Below are positions 39,627-48,419 of a stretch of DNA of 64,000 bases, piece by piece (positions within the stretch are counted from its first letter, which is position 1; every line of letters begins with the position of its first letter). The notes below the pieces were generated by a model, which saw only the letters and a program-made list of their open reading frames with translations, did not search any database and was not told the DNA's origin. Source of the stretch: Tremella fuciformis (lineage: Eukaryota; Basidiomycota; Tremellomycetes; Tremellales; Tremellaceae); NCBI GenBank assembly GCA_032768795.1, contig CP136493.1:124001-188000 (forward strand), given 5' to 3'. The translations under genes and the position numbers were made by a program.

Positions 39627-39674
39627 TATAAGCAGGCCTCTTTGCCGCTGAAGACCTTTTCCCCAGTTATGGAT
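39627..39674 (+). promoter_or_regulatory. Gypsy-2 TATA box and predicted RNA 5' end
   Basis: TATAA at 39627-39631. GTTATGGAT (39666-39674), about 39 bp downstream, is the reverse complement of the primer site at 39922-39930. Confidence 0.65.
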
Positions 39675-39919
39675 CAAAAGTCATTCCCTTGTCTCTCTTC
39701 CTAGTCCCAGTCCCCCAGTCCTCCAGACCACGTCCAGTGCAACCCTGCGCCATCATTCTGTTACACAGAGAGGCAAGACAGCAGACAAGCCAGAGACTAG
39801 TCATTCCAGTTCCAGTCCAGTTTGCCACTCACAGTAGTGCGCTTCCAGTCAAGTCCTGCCTAGCTTTAGCTCCATCCGTCCGACAATCCGACCACCTCCC
39901 GTCCACGACAAGTACGACA

Positions 39920-39930
39920 GTATCCATAAC
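39920..39930 (+). other. Gypsy-2 primer binding site (self-priming)
   Basis: After the LTR end and a 2-nt gap (GT), ATCCATAAC pairs over 9 nt with 39666-39674. The same gap length and lack of TGG are seen in gypsy-1. Confidence 0.65.
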
Positions 39931-40094
39931 CAAACCCCTTGTCCTCGCTTGTCTTGCTCCTAGTCATAGCCAACCCTAGTCGCTCATTACACACACTCGT
40001 TTACACCACACTCGTTTACAATCTACCAAGGTACTCTTCCTTTTCAGCTTAGCTAATCAAGTAGAACCCAAAGACGACCACACCCCGTATCATC

Positions 40095-41063
40095 ATGTCC
40101 GACCCCGTTACCAATACCCAAGATGAGGTCTTGCAGGAGATGCAGGCGCGCATCATCCAGCTTGAAACCATGCTACAGACCCAGACCATCAATGGTCCAC
40201 GAGCCAAGGAACCCAAGGTCACCAATCCACCGCCTTTCAGTGGCCGTAAGGATGAGGCCTCTGAGTTCATACTCAAGTGTGACATGGTCTTCAATGTTCA
40301 GCCTCAGACCTATGCCAGTGACAAGGCAAGGATTGCCTTTGTCACCAACTTGCTCAAGGGAGAAGCCTATCAATGGGTAATGCCTTACCTCCTTATGGAC
40401 CATGACGCACAGCCAGCATGGGTCCAAACCTGGATCAGCTTCAAGGAGGAGTTCAAAAAGGTTTATGGCGACTCCAACATCATTGAAACATCCCGTCGCA
40501 AGATCCAGTCCCTCCGCCAGACCGGTTCCGCCACCACCTATCTCACGGAATTCCGCCGTCACTCAGCCTATCTGCATTGGGGTGATGAGGCTTTACGTCA
40601 TGCCTTCTTTGATGGATTGAAGGAAGATGTGAAGGACAAGCTCCTCACTCCCAACAAATTTAAGGACTTCAATGCCCTGGCAAACGATGCCATCCAGTGG
40701 GACGATCTTCTCTTCCAGCGCAGGAGAGGTTATTCCAATATCCGCCAGCCCGCAGCCCGAGTTACCACCCATGTCACCAATCAAGTCACCCGTCCTCAGT
40801 TCCAGCGCACTCCGGTCACCACCACAACCAGCTCGTTCACTCCTACTCCAATGGAGATTGATGCTGTCCGTCCACGCTTCACACCTCTCACCGCTCAGGA
40901 GAAGCAACACCGCTATGACAACAAGTTGTGCCTTTACTGTGGCAAGCCTGGCCATACAGCTTTTGCTTGTCCCAACCGGCCAGCTATCAGGGCCAACAAG
41001 GTGAACGCCACAACTGCCACTACCAACCCCATCGAGTCAAAAAACACCAAGCCCCTGGCCTAG
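40095..41063 (+). CDS. gag: Gypsy-2 Gag (322 aa)
   Basis: Capsid/nucleocapsid protein. The ATG at 40095 (MSDPVTNTQDEVLQEM) is the first after the primer site and opens a coiled-coil-like N-terminus. A retrotransposon Gag domain covers roughly residues 55-215 (FVTNLLKGEAYQWV, FKKVYGD, SATTYLTEFRRHSAYLHW). A short PTPMEIDAVR linker precedes a CX2CX4HX4C zinc knuckle (CLYCGKPGHTAFAC) at residues 279-292. Pol overlaps its last 136 nt in the -1 frame. The in-frame slippery heptamer lies 15 nt before the stop. Confidence 0.95.
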   Translation: MSDPVTNTQDEVLQEMQARIIQLETMLQTQTINGPRAKEPKVTNPPPFSGRKDEASEFILKCDMVFNVQPQTYASDKARIAFVTNLLKGEAYQWVMPYLLMDHDAQPAWVQTWISFKEEFKKVYGDSNIIETSRRKIQSLRQTGSATTYLTEFRRHSAYLHWGDEALRHAFFDGLKEDVKDKLLTPNKFKDFNALANDAIQWDDLLFQRRRGYSNIRQPAARVTTHVTNQVTRPQFQRTPVTTTTSSFTPTPMEIDAVRPRFTPLTAQEKQHRYDNKLCLYCGKPGHTAFACPNRPAIRANKVNATTATTNPIESKNTKPLA

Positions 41064-44000
41064 TCATGCCCCAAGCCATGGGGCTCTGCTTAGGGCAGAC
41101 ATCCGGTCAACAACAACACGGTCTCCGTATTTCAGCCACAACGATCATGTCAATCATTCCAGTCAACCACGAGCCACACCTGTGTTTGCCAATCACACTC
41201 AGCTACGGTAGTCATCAGTATGATGCCTATGCTATGATTGACTCAGGTGCCACAGGCAATTTCATTAACTCCGACTTCCTTGCTACCACCAGCATATCCC
41301 AGGTCCACAAGGACACCCCCTTAGAAATTCAAGTCATTGATGGACGACCAATCAAATCCGGCGCCATTACACATCACACCAATCCAGTCCAGCTCTCAGC
41401 CCTTGGTCATGAGGAAACAATATCCCTTGACATCACGTCCCTTGGCGACTATCCAGTTATTCTTGGCCTTCCATGGCTATCCCAGCACAATCCCAGTATT
41501 GATTGGACCCGTCAGTCCATCAATTTCTCCTCCGCACACTGTCTGGCACAGTGCATCAAGCCTGACAAGCTTGAGGAGGTAGATTCCAGTCCCAGTATAT
41601 CAAGTTCCGGCAACCTGTCTGGAAAGACATCCTCAGGTACACCATCCCAGCAACCGAGTCTCACCAAGTCAAGCCGCTCCAATCCAAGTCCAAGTCATGG
41701 CATGCCAAGCACAACCGCTTCATGTACATCCAGCCAATCCAGCAGACCAAGCCTACCAAGATCAACTCCAGTCAACATTGCCCTAGTCAGCGCAGCGGCA
41801 TTCCACCTTGCCCTCAAGTCAGCCAGCATCTATGGTGTGACCACTTCCAGCCAAGTATCCAGTCTCATTGATCCCCCACCAGCAGAGGACAATGACGAGT
41901 CAACAATCCCCAACATCACTACACTCAAGTCTCAAGTCCCAGCCGAGTTCCATGCCTACCTTGATGTCTTCAACAAATCCAACTCCGACAAACTCCCAGA
42001 ACACGGAAGATATGACCATTCCATTGACTTGGAAGGGGACGCTCAGCCCAAGTTTGGTCCAATATATTCCCTCTCTGAAGTAGAGTTGAAAGCTTTGGAT
42101 GAGTATTTGAAGGAGAACCTCAAGAAAGGATTTATACGCCCAAGTTCAAGCCCAGCAGGATCACCAATCCTATTTGTCAAGAAAAGCGACGGATCATTGC
42201 GTCTCTGTGTGGATTACAGAGAACTCAACAAAATCACCAGGAAAAATCGCTATCCGCTTCCGCTTATCCAAGAATCTTTGGACCGCCTCAGAGAAGCGCA
42301 TTGGTTTACAAAAATCGACTTGCGTGCGGCCTACAACCTAGTCAGAATCAAGCCTGGTGACGAGTGGAAAACAGCTTTCCGCACCCGCTACGGCCTTTTT
42401 GAATACCTAGTCATGCCATTTGGCCTAACAAACGCCCCGGCATCATTCCAGCACCTCATAAACGACACTCTCAGGGATTACCTTGACATCTTTGTCATTG
42501 TGTACCTTGACGACATCCTTATCTTCAGTAAAACCCGGGAAGATCACATCAGCCATGTTCAACAAGTCTTGCAACGCCTACGCCAGCATCATCTTTGGGC
42601 AAAAGCAGAGAAGTGCACCTTCTTCAAACATGAAGTGGATTTCCTTGGCTATCTTGTCTCTGACAAGGGAGTCAGGATGGATCCAAAGAAAGTTGAAGCA
42701 GTGACTTCTTGGCCACCACCAAAGAATGTTCATGATACCCAAGTATTCCTTGGCTTTGCAAACTTCTACCGACGATTCATCAAAGCCTACTCCAAAGTCA
42801 CAGCACCCCTCACCAAACTTTTACGCAAAGGAGAAAAGTTCATATGGGGAGACAAAGAATCAAAGGCATTCAATACCCTTAAGGAGGCTTTCACCAGTGC
42901 TCCTATCCTTCAGCATTTCCAGCCCGGTACACCCATTGTCATTGAGACAGACGCATCCGACTTTGCCATTGCAGGCGTCCTGTCACACTCAGTCAACAAT
43001 CAGCTCCACCCAGTCGCCTACTATTCCAGGAAGCTCCAGCCAGCGGAGCTCAACTATGAAATCTACGACAAAGAAATGCTTGCAGTAGTGGAAGCATTTA
43101 AGCATTGGCGACAATATTTGGAAGGAGCAAAGGACATCAGTGTCTACACCGACCATAAGAATCTGGAATATTTCACCACCTCCAAAGTGCTCAACAGACG
43201 ACAAGCACGGTGGGCAGAAATCCTAGCCAACTTTGATTTCAAAATTTATTACCGACCTGGTACCAAGATGGGCAAACCAGATGCCCTGACCAGGAGGTCA
43301 GACCTTCAAGGGGGGAGTAGAGCTGCAGACGCACCTCCCCACACACTTCTCAAGCCTAGCCAGTTTGTACTTGGAGCTTTACGCCAGCCCAGGTCACAAA
43401 ATCCCAAGTCAAGTTCAACACCATCCAGTCTCATCCAACAAATCCGGCAATTCCAGTCTGAGGATCACACCCTCCAGCAACTGCGACCGTATTTAGAGGA
43501 CCCCAGCCTAGTTCAACCTCCAGCAATCCAGCAACAAATCCAGCCATTCAGCATCCACGACAACATCATCCACTATGCCAACCTAGTTTACGTCCCAGAC
43601 AATCATCAGCTCAAGCTCAACATTCTTCATCAAGTCCACAATGCGCCAACTGCAGGTCACTTTGGTCAGGCCAAGACCTATGACTTAGCAGCCCGACAAT
43701 ATTATTTTCCAGGCTTACGCAGCTTTGTCAACACATATGTCAATGGTTGTCACACCTGCGCACGGAACAAGGCACCGCGACACAAGCCCTATGGACCGCT
43801 CCAGCCATTGCCAATCCCGTCACGTCCCTGGGAGTCCATTTCAATGGATGCCATTGTCAAGCTTCCAATGTCTGATGGTTACGACTCCATCATGGTCTTT
43901 GTAGACCGCTTCAGCAAACAAGCACACTTTGTGCCATTCACAGAAAAGGGTTTCGATTCACCCAATCTTGCAACAATGTTCCGGCAAAACATCATGCGAC

Positions 44001-45013
44001 TTCACGGTATACCTCAAGACATAGTATCGGACCGTGGCCCAGTATTCAACTCTCAGTTTTGGCGAGCCTTTGTCAAAGGCTTAGGCATCACACCCAACTT
44101 CAGTACAGCATTTCATCCCCAATCCGATGGTCAAACCGAGAGAGTCAACCAAGTATTAGAGGCATATTTACGGAATTATTGCAATCACAATCAGGACAAT
44201 TGGACATCACTCTTAGACCTTGCAGAGTTCAGCTACAACAACGCGGTACACACATCAACACATCATTCACCCTTTGAAGCCAACTACGGTTACCATCCAA
44301 CATCACCCTCAACACTCCCAGCTCCAGCCTTGGTCCCAGCAGCACAGTCCTATTTGGAGAATCTGCAATCAGTACAAGAGGACCTTAAGGACAATCTCAG
44401 CCGCTCCCAGCAATCTCAAGCCCATTTCTACAACCGGAAAATCAAGGAAATCATGGATTCAGACAACATTCCCAAGTTCAAAGTAGGAGATCAGGTTTTC
44501 CTCAACCGAAAGAACATCACCTCTCTCCGTCCATCACTCAAGTTAGACCAGCGCATGCTTGGTCCATACACCATCATTGGCACTACATCATCACCACTTG
44601 CTTTCAAACTTGACCTCCCGCCAACTCTGCCAATTCATCCAGTATTCCATGTCAACCTCTTGGAACCAGTACGCCTTGGACATCCCGGCCAGCAGCAAGA
44701 TCCCCCTCCGAAGATAGAAATCCAGGGAGAGGAGGAATATATTGTGGAAAGGATTCTCAATTCACGCATCAGTGAAGATGGTGGATACGATTACCTTGTC
44801 CATTGGAAGGATTACTCCTCCGCACATGACTCATGGGAACCATGGGAGGAGATCTACCAGACAACTGCCTACACGCACTTCAGACGGCAACATCTGCACG
44901 ACAAGACTCAGCACTTCCCGCCACACTCAGCTCATCACAACAAAACGGATGCTCCAGCAGCACACACAAGTCAGACACGTACATCAGCCAGGCTCAGAGG
45001 ACTTCGCCTTTAA
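40928..45013 (+). CDS. pol: Gypsy-2 Pol (PR-RT-RH-IN-chromodomain)
   Basis: Open frame; after frameshifting at 41045 it adds 1,322 residues to Gag, giving a Gag-Pol of about 1,639. In order: protease (MIDSGAT, Asp codon at 41240), reverse transcriptase from about 42020 with YLDD at 42503-42514, RNase H (ETDASDFAIAG; YTDHKNLEYF with the Asp kept), integrase zinc finger (H-H-CHTC near 43640-43765), DDE core (SMDAIV at 43847, SDRGPVF near 44030, DGQTERVNQ near 44130), GPY/F motif (MLGPYTI), and a chromodomain at about 44736-44860 (YIVERILNSRI...YLVHWKDY...DSWEPWEEI). The chromodomain places it among chromoviruses, which are known to target chromatin marks. No lesion seen. Confidence 0.96.
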   Translation: MPLLWQAWPYSFCLSQPASYQGQQGERHNCHYQPHRVKKHQAPGLVMPQAMGLCLGQTSGQQQHGLRISATTIMSIIPVNHEPHLCLPITLSYGSHQYDAYAMIDSGATGNFINSDFLATTSISQVHKDTPLEIQVIDGRPIKSGAITHHTNPVQLSALGHEETISLDITSLGDYPVILGLPWLSQHNPSIDWTRQSINFSSAHCLAQCIKPDKLEEVDSSPSISSSGNLSGKTSSGTPSQQPSLTKSSRSNPSPSHGMPSTTASCTSSQSSRPSLPRSTPVNIALVSAAAFHLALKSASIYGVTTSSQVSSLIDPPPAEDNDESTIPNITTLKSQVPAEFHAYLDVFNKSNSDKLPEHGRYDHSIDLEGDAQPKFGPIYSLSEVELKALDEYLKENLKKGFIRPSSSPAGSPILFVKKSDGSLRLCVDYRELNKITRKNRYPLPLIQESLDRLREAHWFTKIDLRAAYNLVRIKPGDEWKTAFRTRYGLFEYLVMPFGLTNAPASFQHLINDTLRDYLDIFVIVYLDDILIFSKTREDHISHVQQVLQRLRQHHLWAKAEKCTFFKHEVDFLGYLVSDKGVRMDPKKVEAVTSWPPPKNVHDTQVFLGFANFYRRFIKAYSKVTAPLTKLLRKGEKFIWGDKESKAFNTLKEAFTSAPILQHFQPGTPIVIETDASDFAIAGVLSHSVNNQLHPVAYYSRKLQPAELNYEIYDKEMLAVVEAFKHWRQYLEGAKDISVYTDHKNLEYFTTSKVLNRRQARWAEILANFDFKIYYRPGTKMGKPDALTRRSDLQGGSRAADAPPHTLLKPSQFVLGALRQPRSQNPKSSSTPSSLIQQIRQFQSEDHTLQQLRPYLEDPSLVQPPAIQQQIQPFSIHDNIIHYANLVYVPDNHQLKLNILHQVHNAPTAGHFGQAKTYDLAARQYYFPGLRSFVNTYVNGCHTCARNKAPRHKPYGPLQPLPIPSRPWESISMDAIVKLPMSDGYDSIMVFVDRFSKQAHFVPFTEKGFDSPNLATMFRQNIMRLHGIPQDIVSDRGPVFNSQFWRAFVKGLGITPNFSTAFHPQSDGQTERVNQVLEAYLRNYCNHNQDNWTSLLDLAEFSYNNAVHTSTHHSPFEANYGYHPTSPSTLPAPALVPAAQSYLENLQSVQEDLKDNLSRSQQSQAHFYNRKIKEIMDSDNIPKFKVGDQVFLNRKNITSLRPSLKLDQRMLGPYTIIGTTSSPLAFKLDLPPTLPIHPVFHVNLLEPVRLGHPGQQQDPPPKIEIQGEEEYIVERILNSRISEDGGYDYLVHWKDYSSAHDSWEPWEEIYQTTAYTHFRRQHLHDKTQHFPPHSAHHNKTDAPAAHTSQTRTSARLRGLRL
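41039..41097 (+). promoter_or_regulatory. -1 frameshift site with predicted pseudoknot, gypsy-2 gag/pol
   Basis: Heptamer A AAA AAC (41039-41045) in the gag frame. After 4 nt, AGCCCCTGGC (41050-41059) can pair with GCCA (41075-41078) and GGGGCT (41080-41085) around one bulged T, about 10 bp in all. Loop bases TGCCC (41067-41071) can pair with GGGCA (41093-41097), making an H-type pseudoknot. Pol continues in the -1 frame as KKHQAPGLVM. Confidence 0.78.
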
Positions 45014-45025
45014 AGGGGGAGCTCC

Positions 45026-45598
45026 TGTCATGAATCAACACTTAGGAGAAATAGTATTAGTATCAGGATCCAAGAAATAGAGTAAAGTCCGGACCTTAAG
45101 GGTAACAGTCGTAGAAGCTGCACAGAAGTTGCTCAGCACCTGCACAGCATCTGCTTAGAACCTGCGTAGCACTTACTTAGAACTTACTTAGCACTTGCTT
45201 AGAACCGGCTCAGCACCTGCGTAGCACCTGCTCAGCACCATTCGTAGAATCTGCCCAGCGCTCTGGGTGGCAAATTCATAGTTCTTAGCAATCTGGTGAA
45301 AGGGATATAAGCAGGCCTCTTTGCCGCTGAAGACCTTTTCCCCAGTTATGGATCAAAAGTCATTCCCTTGTCTCTCTTCCTAGTCCCAGTCCCCCAGTCC
45401 TCCAGACCACGTCCAGTGCAACCCTGCGCCATCATTCTGTTACACAGAGAGGCAAGACAGCAGACAAGCCAGAGACTAGTCATTCCAGTTCCAGTCCAGT
45501 TTGCCACTCACAGTAGTGCGCTTCCAGTCAAGTCCTGCCTAGCTTTAGCTCCATCCGTCCGACAATCCGACCACCTCCCGTCCACGACAAGTACGACA
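45026..45598 (+). repeat. Gypsy-2 3' LTR
   Basis: 573 bp; one 11-bp U3 unit shorter than the 5' LTR. Confidence 0.95.
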
Positions 45599-46763
45599 GC
45601 TTTGGAGCAGTGAGAATTTGATTTCCGGTCTGGATTTCGCATAATTTCGCATTTCCGGCCGCAAATTTCCACTCCAGGCCTGGTGGTGATGCAGAGACCG
45701 AGATGAGGTTCCGATCTAGCCCAGGAATATATAGGCAGCCTGGAAAAGCAATTCCGGCAAGGTAGAGAGTGCCAGTCATGTTGCAAGGCAGGTGTGCTGA
45801 ATTGCCAAACCGGACTTGCAGTTTCTGAGCCGGTTTCAGATCCGATAGCATTTGAGCATCATTACACATGTGATGTGTTGCTCCAGAATCGATAATAAAT
45901 TCATAGCGGTCGCATTTTGCATGGTAGGCTGATGCGGTCGCTGTGGCATGGAAGGCAGATGCTGGACCAATGTCGGTATCGATAGGAACATTGACTGATG
46001 CGATTTCGGCCTTGGGCAGAATTCTTTGTGCTGATGTACTCCGATTTTGCTGATTTCTGCAGTCTGCATTATTGTGGGTGTGTGATTTGTGATAATCGCA
46101 ATATTTCGATTCTCTGGGGCGATTTGGCCTGAATGGAGCCGGTCTTCTTGCTGCAGCTAGAGCTGTGGCCGATTCTGAATTTTTCCGCCTCTCATATTCA
46201 GCCTGCACTGTCGATTTGACCTCTGCAGAGCTGAGGGGCTGTCGCATCCATAGATTCTGCTTTGTGGTCGCATATGAATCAGGCAGGGCCAATGTCATGC
46301 AGAATGCAAGGATTTTATCGGAAATAATTTCGCCAGAGCTGTTCAGCTGGGTGTGGGCGCTCTGCTGTGCAGCCAAAGTCGGCATTGGGTCCTCCCCATC
46401 GATTATTGAGGCCCTAGCAAGCGATTGGAATAAAGCGGCTTGCCTGGCACCGGTAGAAGCAGAATGCTGCCGCTTCAATTCCTCCCAGAGCGATTTTGGA
46501 GAGGGTGATGTCCAATCTTTGACTGAGGCTGGCAGGGCGGCTTGGACGGTCTCAGAGAGCGATTGAAAGATGATGGAAAACGATTTATCGAATTTGAGCT
46601 GTTCTGCAGCTGTAACTGGCGAAATTGGCTCGGATCTGATACAGGCAAGCAAGCCCTTGCCCATGAGAGTGGTGGCGATATGCGATTCCCATTGTGGATA
46701 ATTATCGCTCCCCTTCAAGGTGATGACCTTGACTTTGGAAATTTCGAGTTCCTCCATCTCCAA
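45599..46763 (-). pseudogene. gag: Copia B Gag and protease
   Basis: Starts MEMEELEISKVKVITLKGSDNYPQW at 46763. UBN2/Gag-like domain, CX2HX4HX4C knuckle (YCDYHKSHTHNNADC), then protease (FIIDSGATHHMC). The frame is open until gypsy-2 (KL, then foreign sequence). Without gypsy-2 it reads through in phase to KRSGLYVHQEAS at 39335. Classed as a pseudogene because the element is split and its pol is frameshifted. Confidence 0.9.
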
Positions 46764-47816
46764 TAATTATTTCTCAAGAACGGCTGGGCCGATCAGGTTG
46801 CCGTTGGGAGGGGGAATGTAGGCCGGTAGGAGGTATATTGTGTGCAAAGGAGAAATTTTAAATATGCGAGTGTCAGCTGCAATCGCAAAAGTTTGAATGA
46901 GACTCTCAAAGAGACTCAGCTGAAAGCGAGAGCAGCTTGAATTGCCTATGAGGCTCAGAGGCTGCCCACCAGGTTTCACTGGATTCTGCGGCCACCGGAA
47001 CGGTGTACGACCTCCTGGGTGCTCCAGCAATGCTAGGAATCGGCCTAGAATTGATTTCTGCAGAGCCAAGTCCGGATTTGCTTGAACCCCCTCGGTGTAA
47101 CCTAGATTCCGTTCTAGGGCGGTTTGCCTTCTTCACCTGCCAAGCCCAGCAGGCCTCGATTTCGCCCAGCGATAGGGCAGAAGCGATAGATAAAGCAATC
47201 GGGAAAATCCGATTGCAGTGATGAGGCGATAACTCGGGAACGAGTGCGCCAGTTGTGCTCTACCGAGGCTCGAATATAGCCTGTAGTTGCCGCTGTATTG
47301 TGTAGAAACGGCAGGCAGATCGGTGCAGCGATGGGCGAGAAATTGATTTCTTTGTATGAAGAGACTCAACTCCAAATTTGCAGTTTGCCGGAATTGACAA
47401 ATCGATTTCTCGAGAACGGTGGACGCTGCTTTGCTGTGCTTTGCCGAGGTGATGGATGCAATGATAGAGACTGCCGTGTAAAACGGAGAGCTTGATCGGA
47501 TTGGTGGAACACGAGAAATCGGCAAAGTCGTGAACGTCCGTTATCTCGGCCTTCTGTGAGTGCTGGACTCTTCAGGGACCGTAAGACGTGTGCTTGCACT
47601 GTAGAGAAAGTGCAGTATCGTTCTGGCGCTTGTAGGTGAAGCAGCAGAGATGGTAGGTAGGGAGGTAGGTAGCCGGAAACCGAGTAATTGGCAAAGGCAA
47701 TTGCGGGTGAACCGCTGAAGCTACCGGAGAACCGAGGATACCTCGTGAAAGAGCGCGTCGAGCTCTATTGGGGCACTGGTTGGCAGGCGAATCGGACGTG
47801 ATTCAGGCTCATAACC
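46764..47816 (-). other. Copia B leader and primer binding site
   Basis: About 1.05 kb of non-coding leader between the 5' LTR and gag, conserved in length in D and G. At its start (47816-47800, minus strand) GGTTATGAGCCTGAATC is complementary over 11 nt to the anticodon stem-loop of initiator tRNA-Met. The function of such a long leader is unknown; packaging or translation control is possible. Confidence 0.8.
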
Positions 47817-47968
47817 TGTCGGATGATATGAAGTGCATAGAGACAGTTCCCTGCTCACAGAGCAGGAAAAGCGAAGCTACAAGAGTTTCCTTATGTAATA
47901 GGAAAGGTATAAAGCGATGTGGCAGTGTGGCAGTGTGGCACAGATCAGTATTGCTCACAATTCTGACA
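47817..47968 (-). repeat. Copia B 5' LTR
   Basis: 152 bp, identical by eye to 36325-36476, followed by TCTTT. Confidence 0.93.
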
Positions 47969-48119
47969 TCTTTTACTTGACCTTATACACTCTTTTGTCG
48001 ACCTTTTGACCAGCACTACAGCCCATCCCTGTCAGCCTTGGGCCAAGCTTGCTGTAAACCTCTCTCGTCTATCCTGTCTCTGGATCAGACTTCCCTTTTG
48101 CCAGGGACAGGTCATAACA

Positions 48120-48258
48120 AATTTTGACATTGGCTCAGCATCCGCATTCAATGCGGTAGCAACCGCAAGCGCCTATCATTCGAATTGCGACCACTATGAA
48201 TTTATTATCGATTCTGGAGCAACCCATCATATGTGCAATGATGCTCAGATGCTCTCGG
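48120..48258 (+). pseudogene. Copia A, protease continuation
   Basis: Plus-strand DIGSASAFNAVATASAYH...FIIDSGATHHMCNDAQML, resuming copia A after LTR L. It ends at ATGCTCTCGG, where copia C/E entered; the expected next bases (ATCTGAAACC in relatives) should lie beyond the window after a CTCGG repeat. Confidence 0.85.
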
Positions 48259-48412
48259 TGTCGGATGAATAAGAAGTGCATAGAGACATCTGTACTGCTC
48301 AGAGAGCAAAGAAAGCGACGCTCCAGAGTTTCCTTATGTAATAGGAAAGGGCTGGAAGCGATGTGGCAGTGTGGCAGTGTGGCACAGATCAGTATTGCTC
48401 ACAATTCCGACA
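48259..48412 (-). repeat. Copia C/E 3' LTR
   Basis: 154 bp, TGTCGGATGAATAAG...AATTCCGACA. Confidence 0.9.
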
Positions 48413-48419
48413 CTCCCAC

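Larger units (their letters stand above)
39336..39919 (+). repeat. Gypsy-2 5' LTR
   Basis: 584 bp, TGTCATGAATC...AAGTACGACA. Confidence 0.95.
39336..45598 (+). mobile_element. Gypsy-2: intact Ty3/gypsy chromovirus
   Basis: Target duplication GCTTT at 39331-39335 and 45599-45603, inside copia B. LTRs of 584 and 573 bp appear identical except for one 11-bp repeat unit. Self-priming primer site, gag and pol in overlapping -1 frames, and a purine tract (AAAGGGGGAGCTCC) before the 3' LTR. All coding frames are open, so it is a candidate for current activity. Confidence 0.95.
36325..47968 (-). mobile_element. Copia B: recent copia with gypsy-2 inside
   Basis: Target duplication TCTTT at 36320-36324 and 47969-47973. 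Two 152-bp LTRs identical by eye (36325-36476, 47817-47968). Half-tRNA primer site at 47800-47816, a leader of about 1.05 kb, then gag-pol. Gypsy-2 (39336-45598, duplication GCTTT) splits it just after the protease. Net length 5,376 bp. A frameshift near 38240 disables it, though the identical LTRs show it arrived recently. Confidence 0.93.
26555..48119 (+). mobile_element. Solo LTR L: 603 bp, expanded to 21.6 kb by nested insertions
   Basis: L survives as four pieces: 26555-26623, 27190-27448, 36196-36324 and 47974-48119, totalling 603 bp. It begins TGTCATGACCCGACC and ends GTCATAACA. The flanks AATTC (26550-26554) and AATTT (48120-48124) are a target duplication with one C-to-T change, and copia A's frame continues across it. 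A TATA box (GGATATATATAGC) lies near 27397. The miniature element, MULE-2 and copia B sit inside it, each with its own duplication. The parent element is unknown, probably gypsy. Confidence 0.85.
24280..48258 (+). mobile_element. Copia A: outermost element of a 40-kb nest (3' part beyond the window)
   Basis: Pieces of one plus-strand Ty1/copia element: 5' LTR (24280-24432), primer site, leader, gag to 26554, then, after a 21.6-kb insertion, protease at 48120-48258, ending where copia C/E enters. The pieces join in sequence order (LETNS then DIGSASAFN), and the junction duplication is AATTC/AATTT. The rest of A should lie beyond the right edge. It has frameshifts and a stop (TAA near 26523) and is dead. 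Confidence 0.85.
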
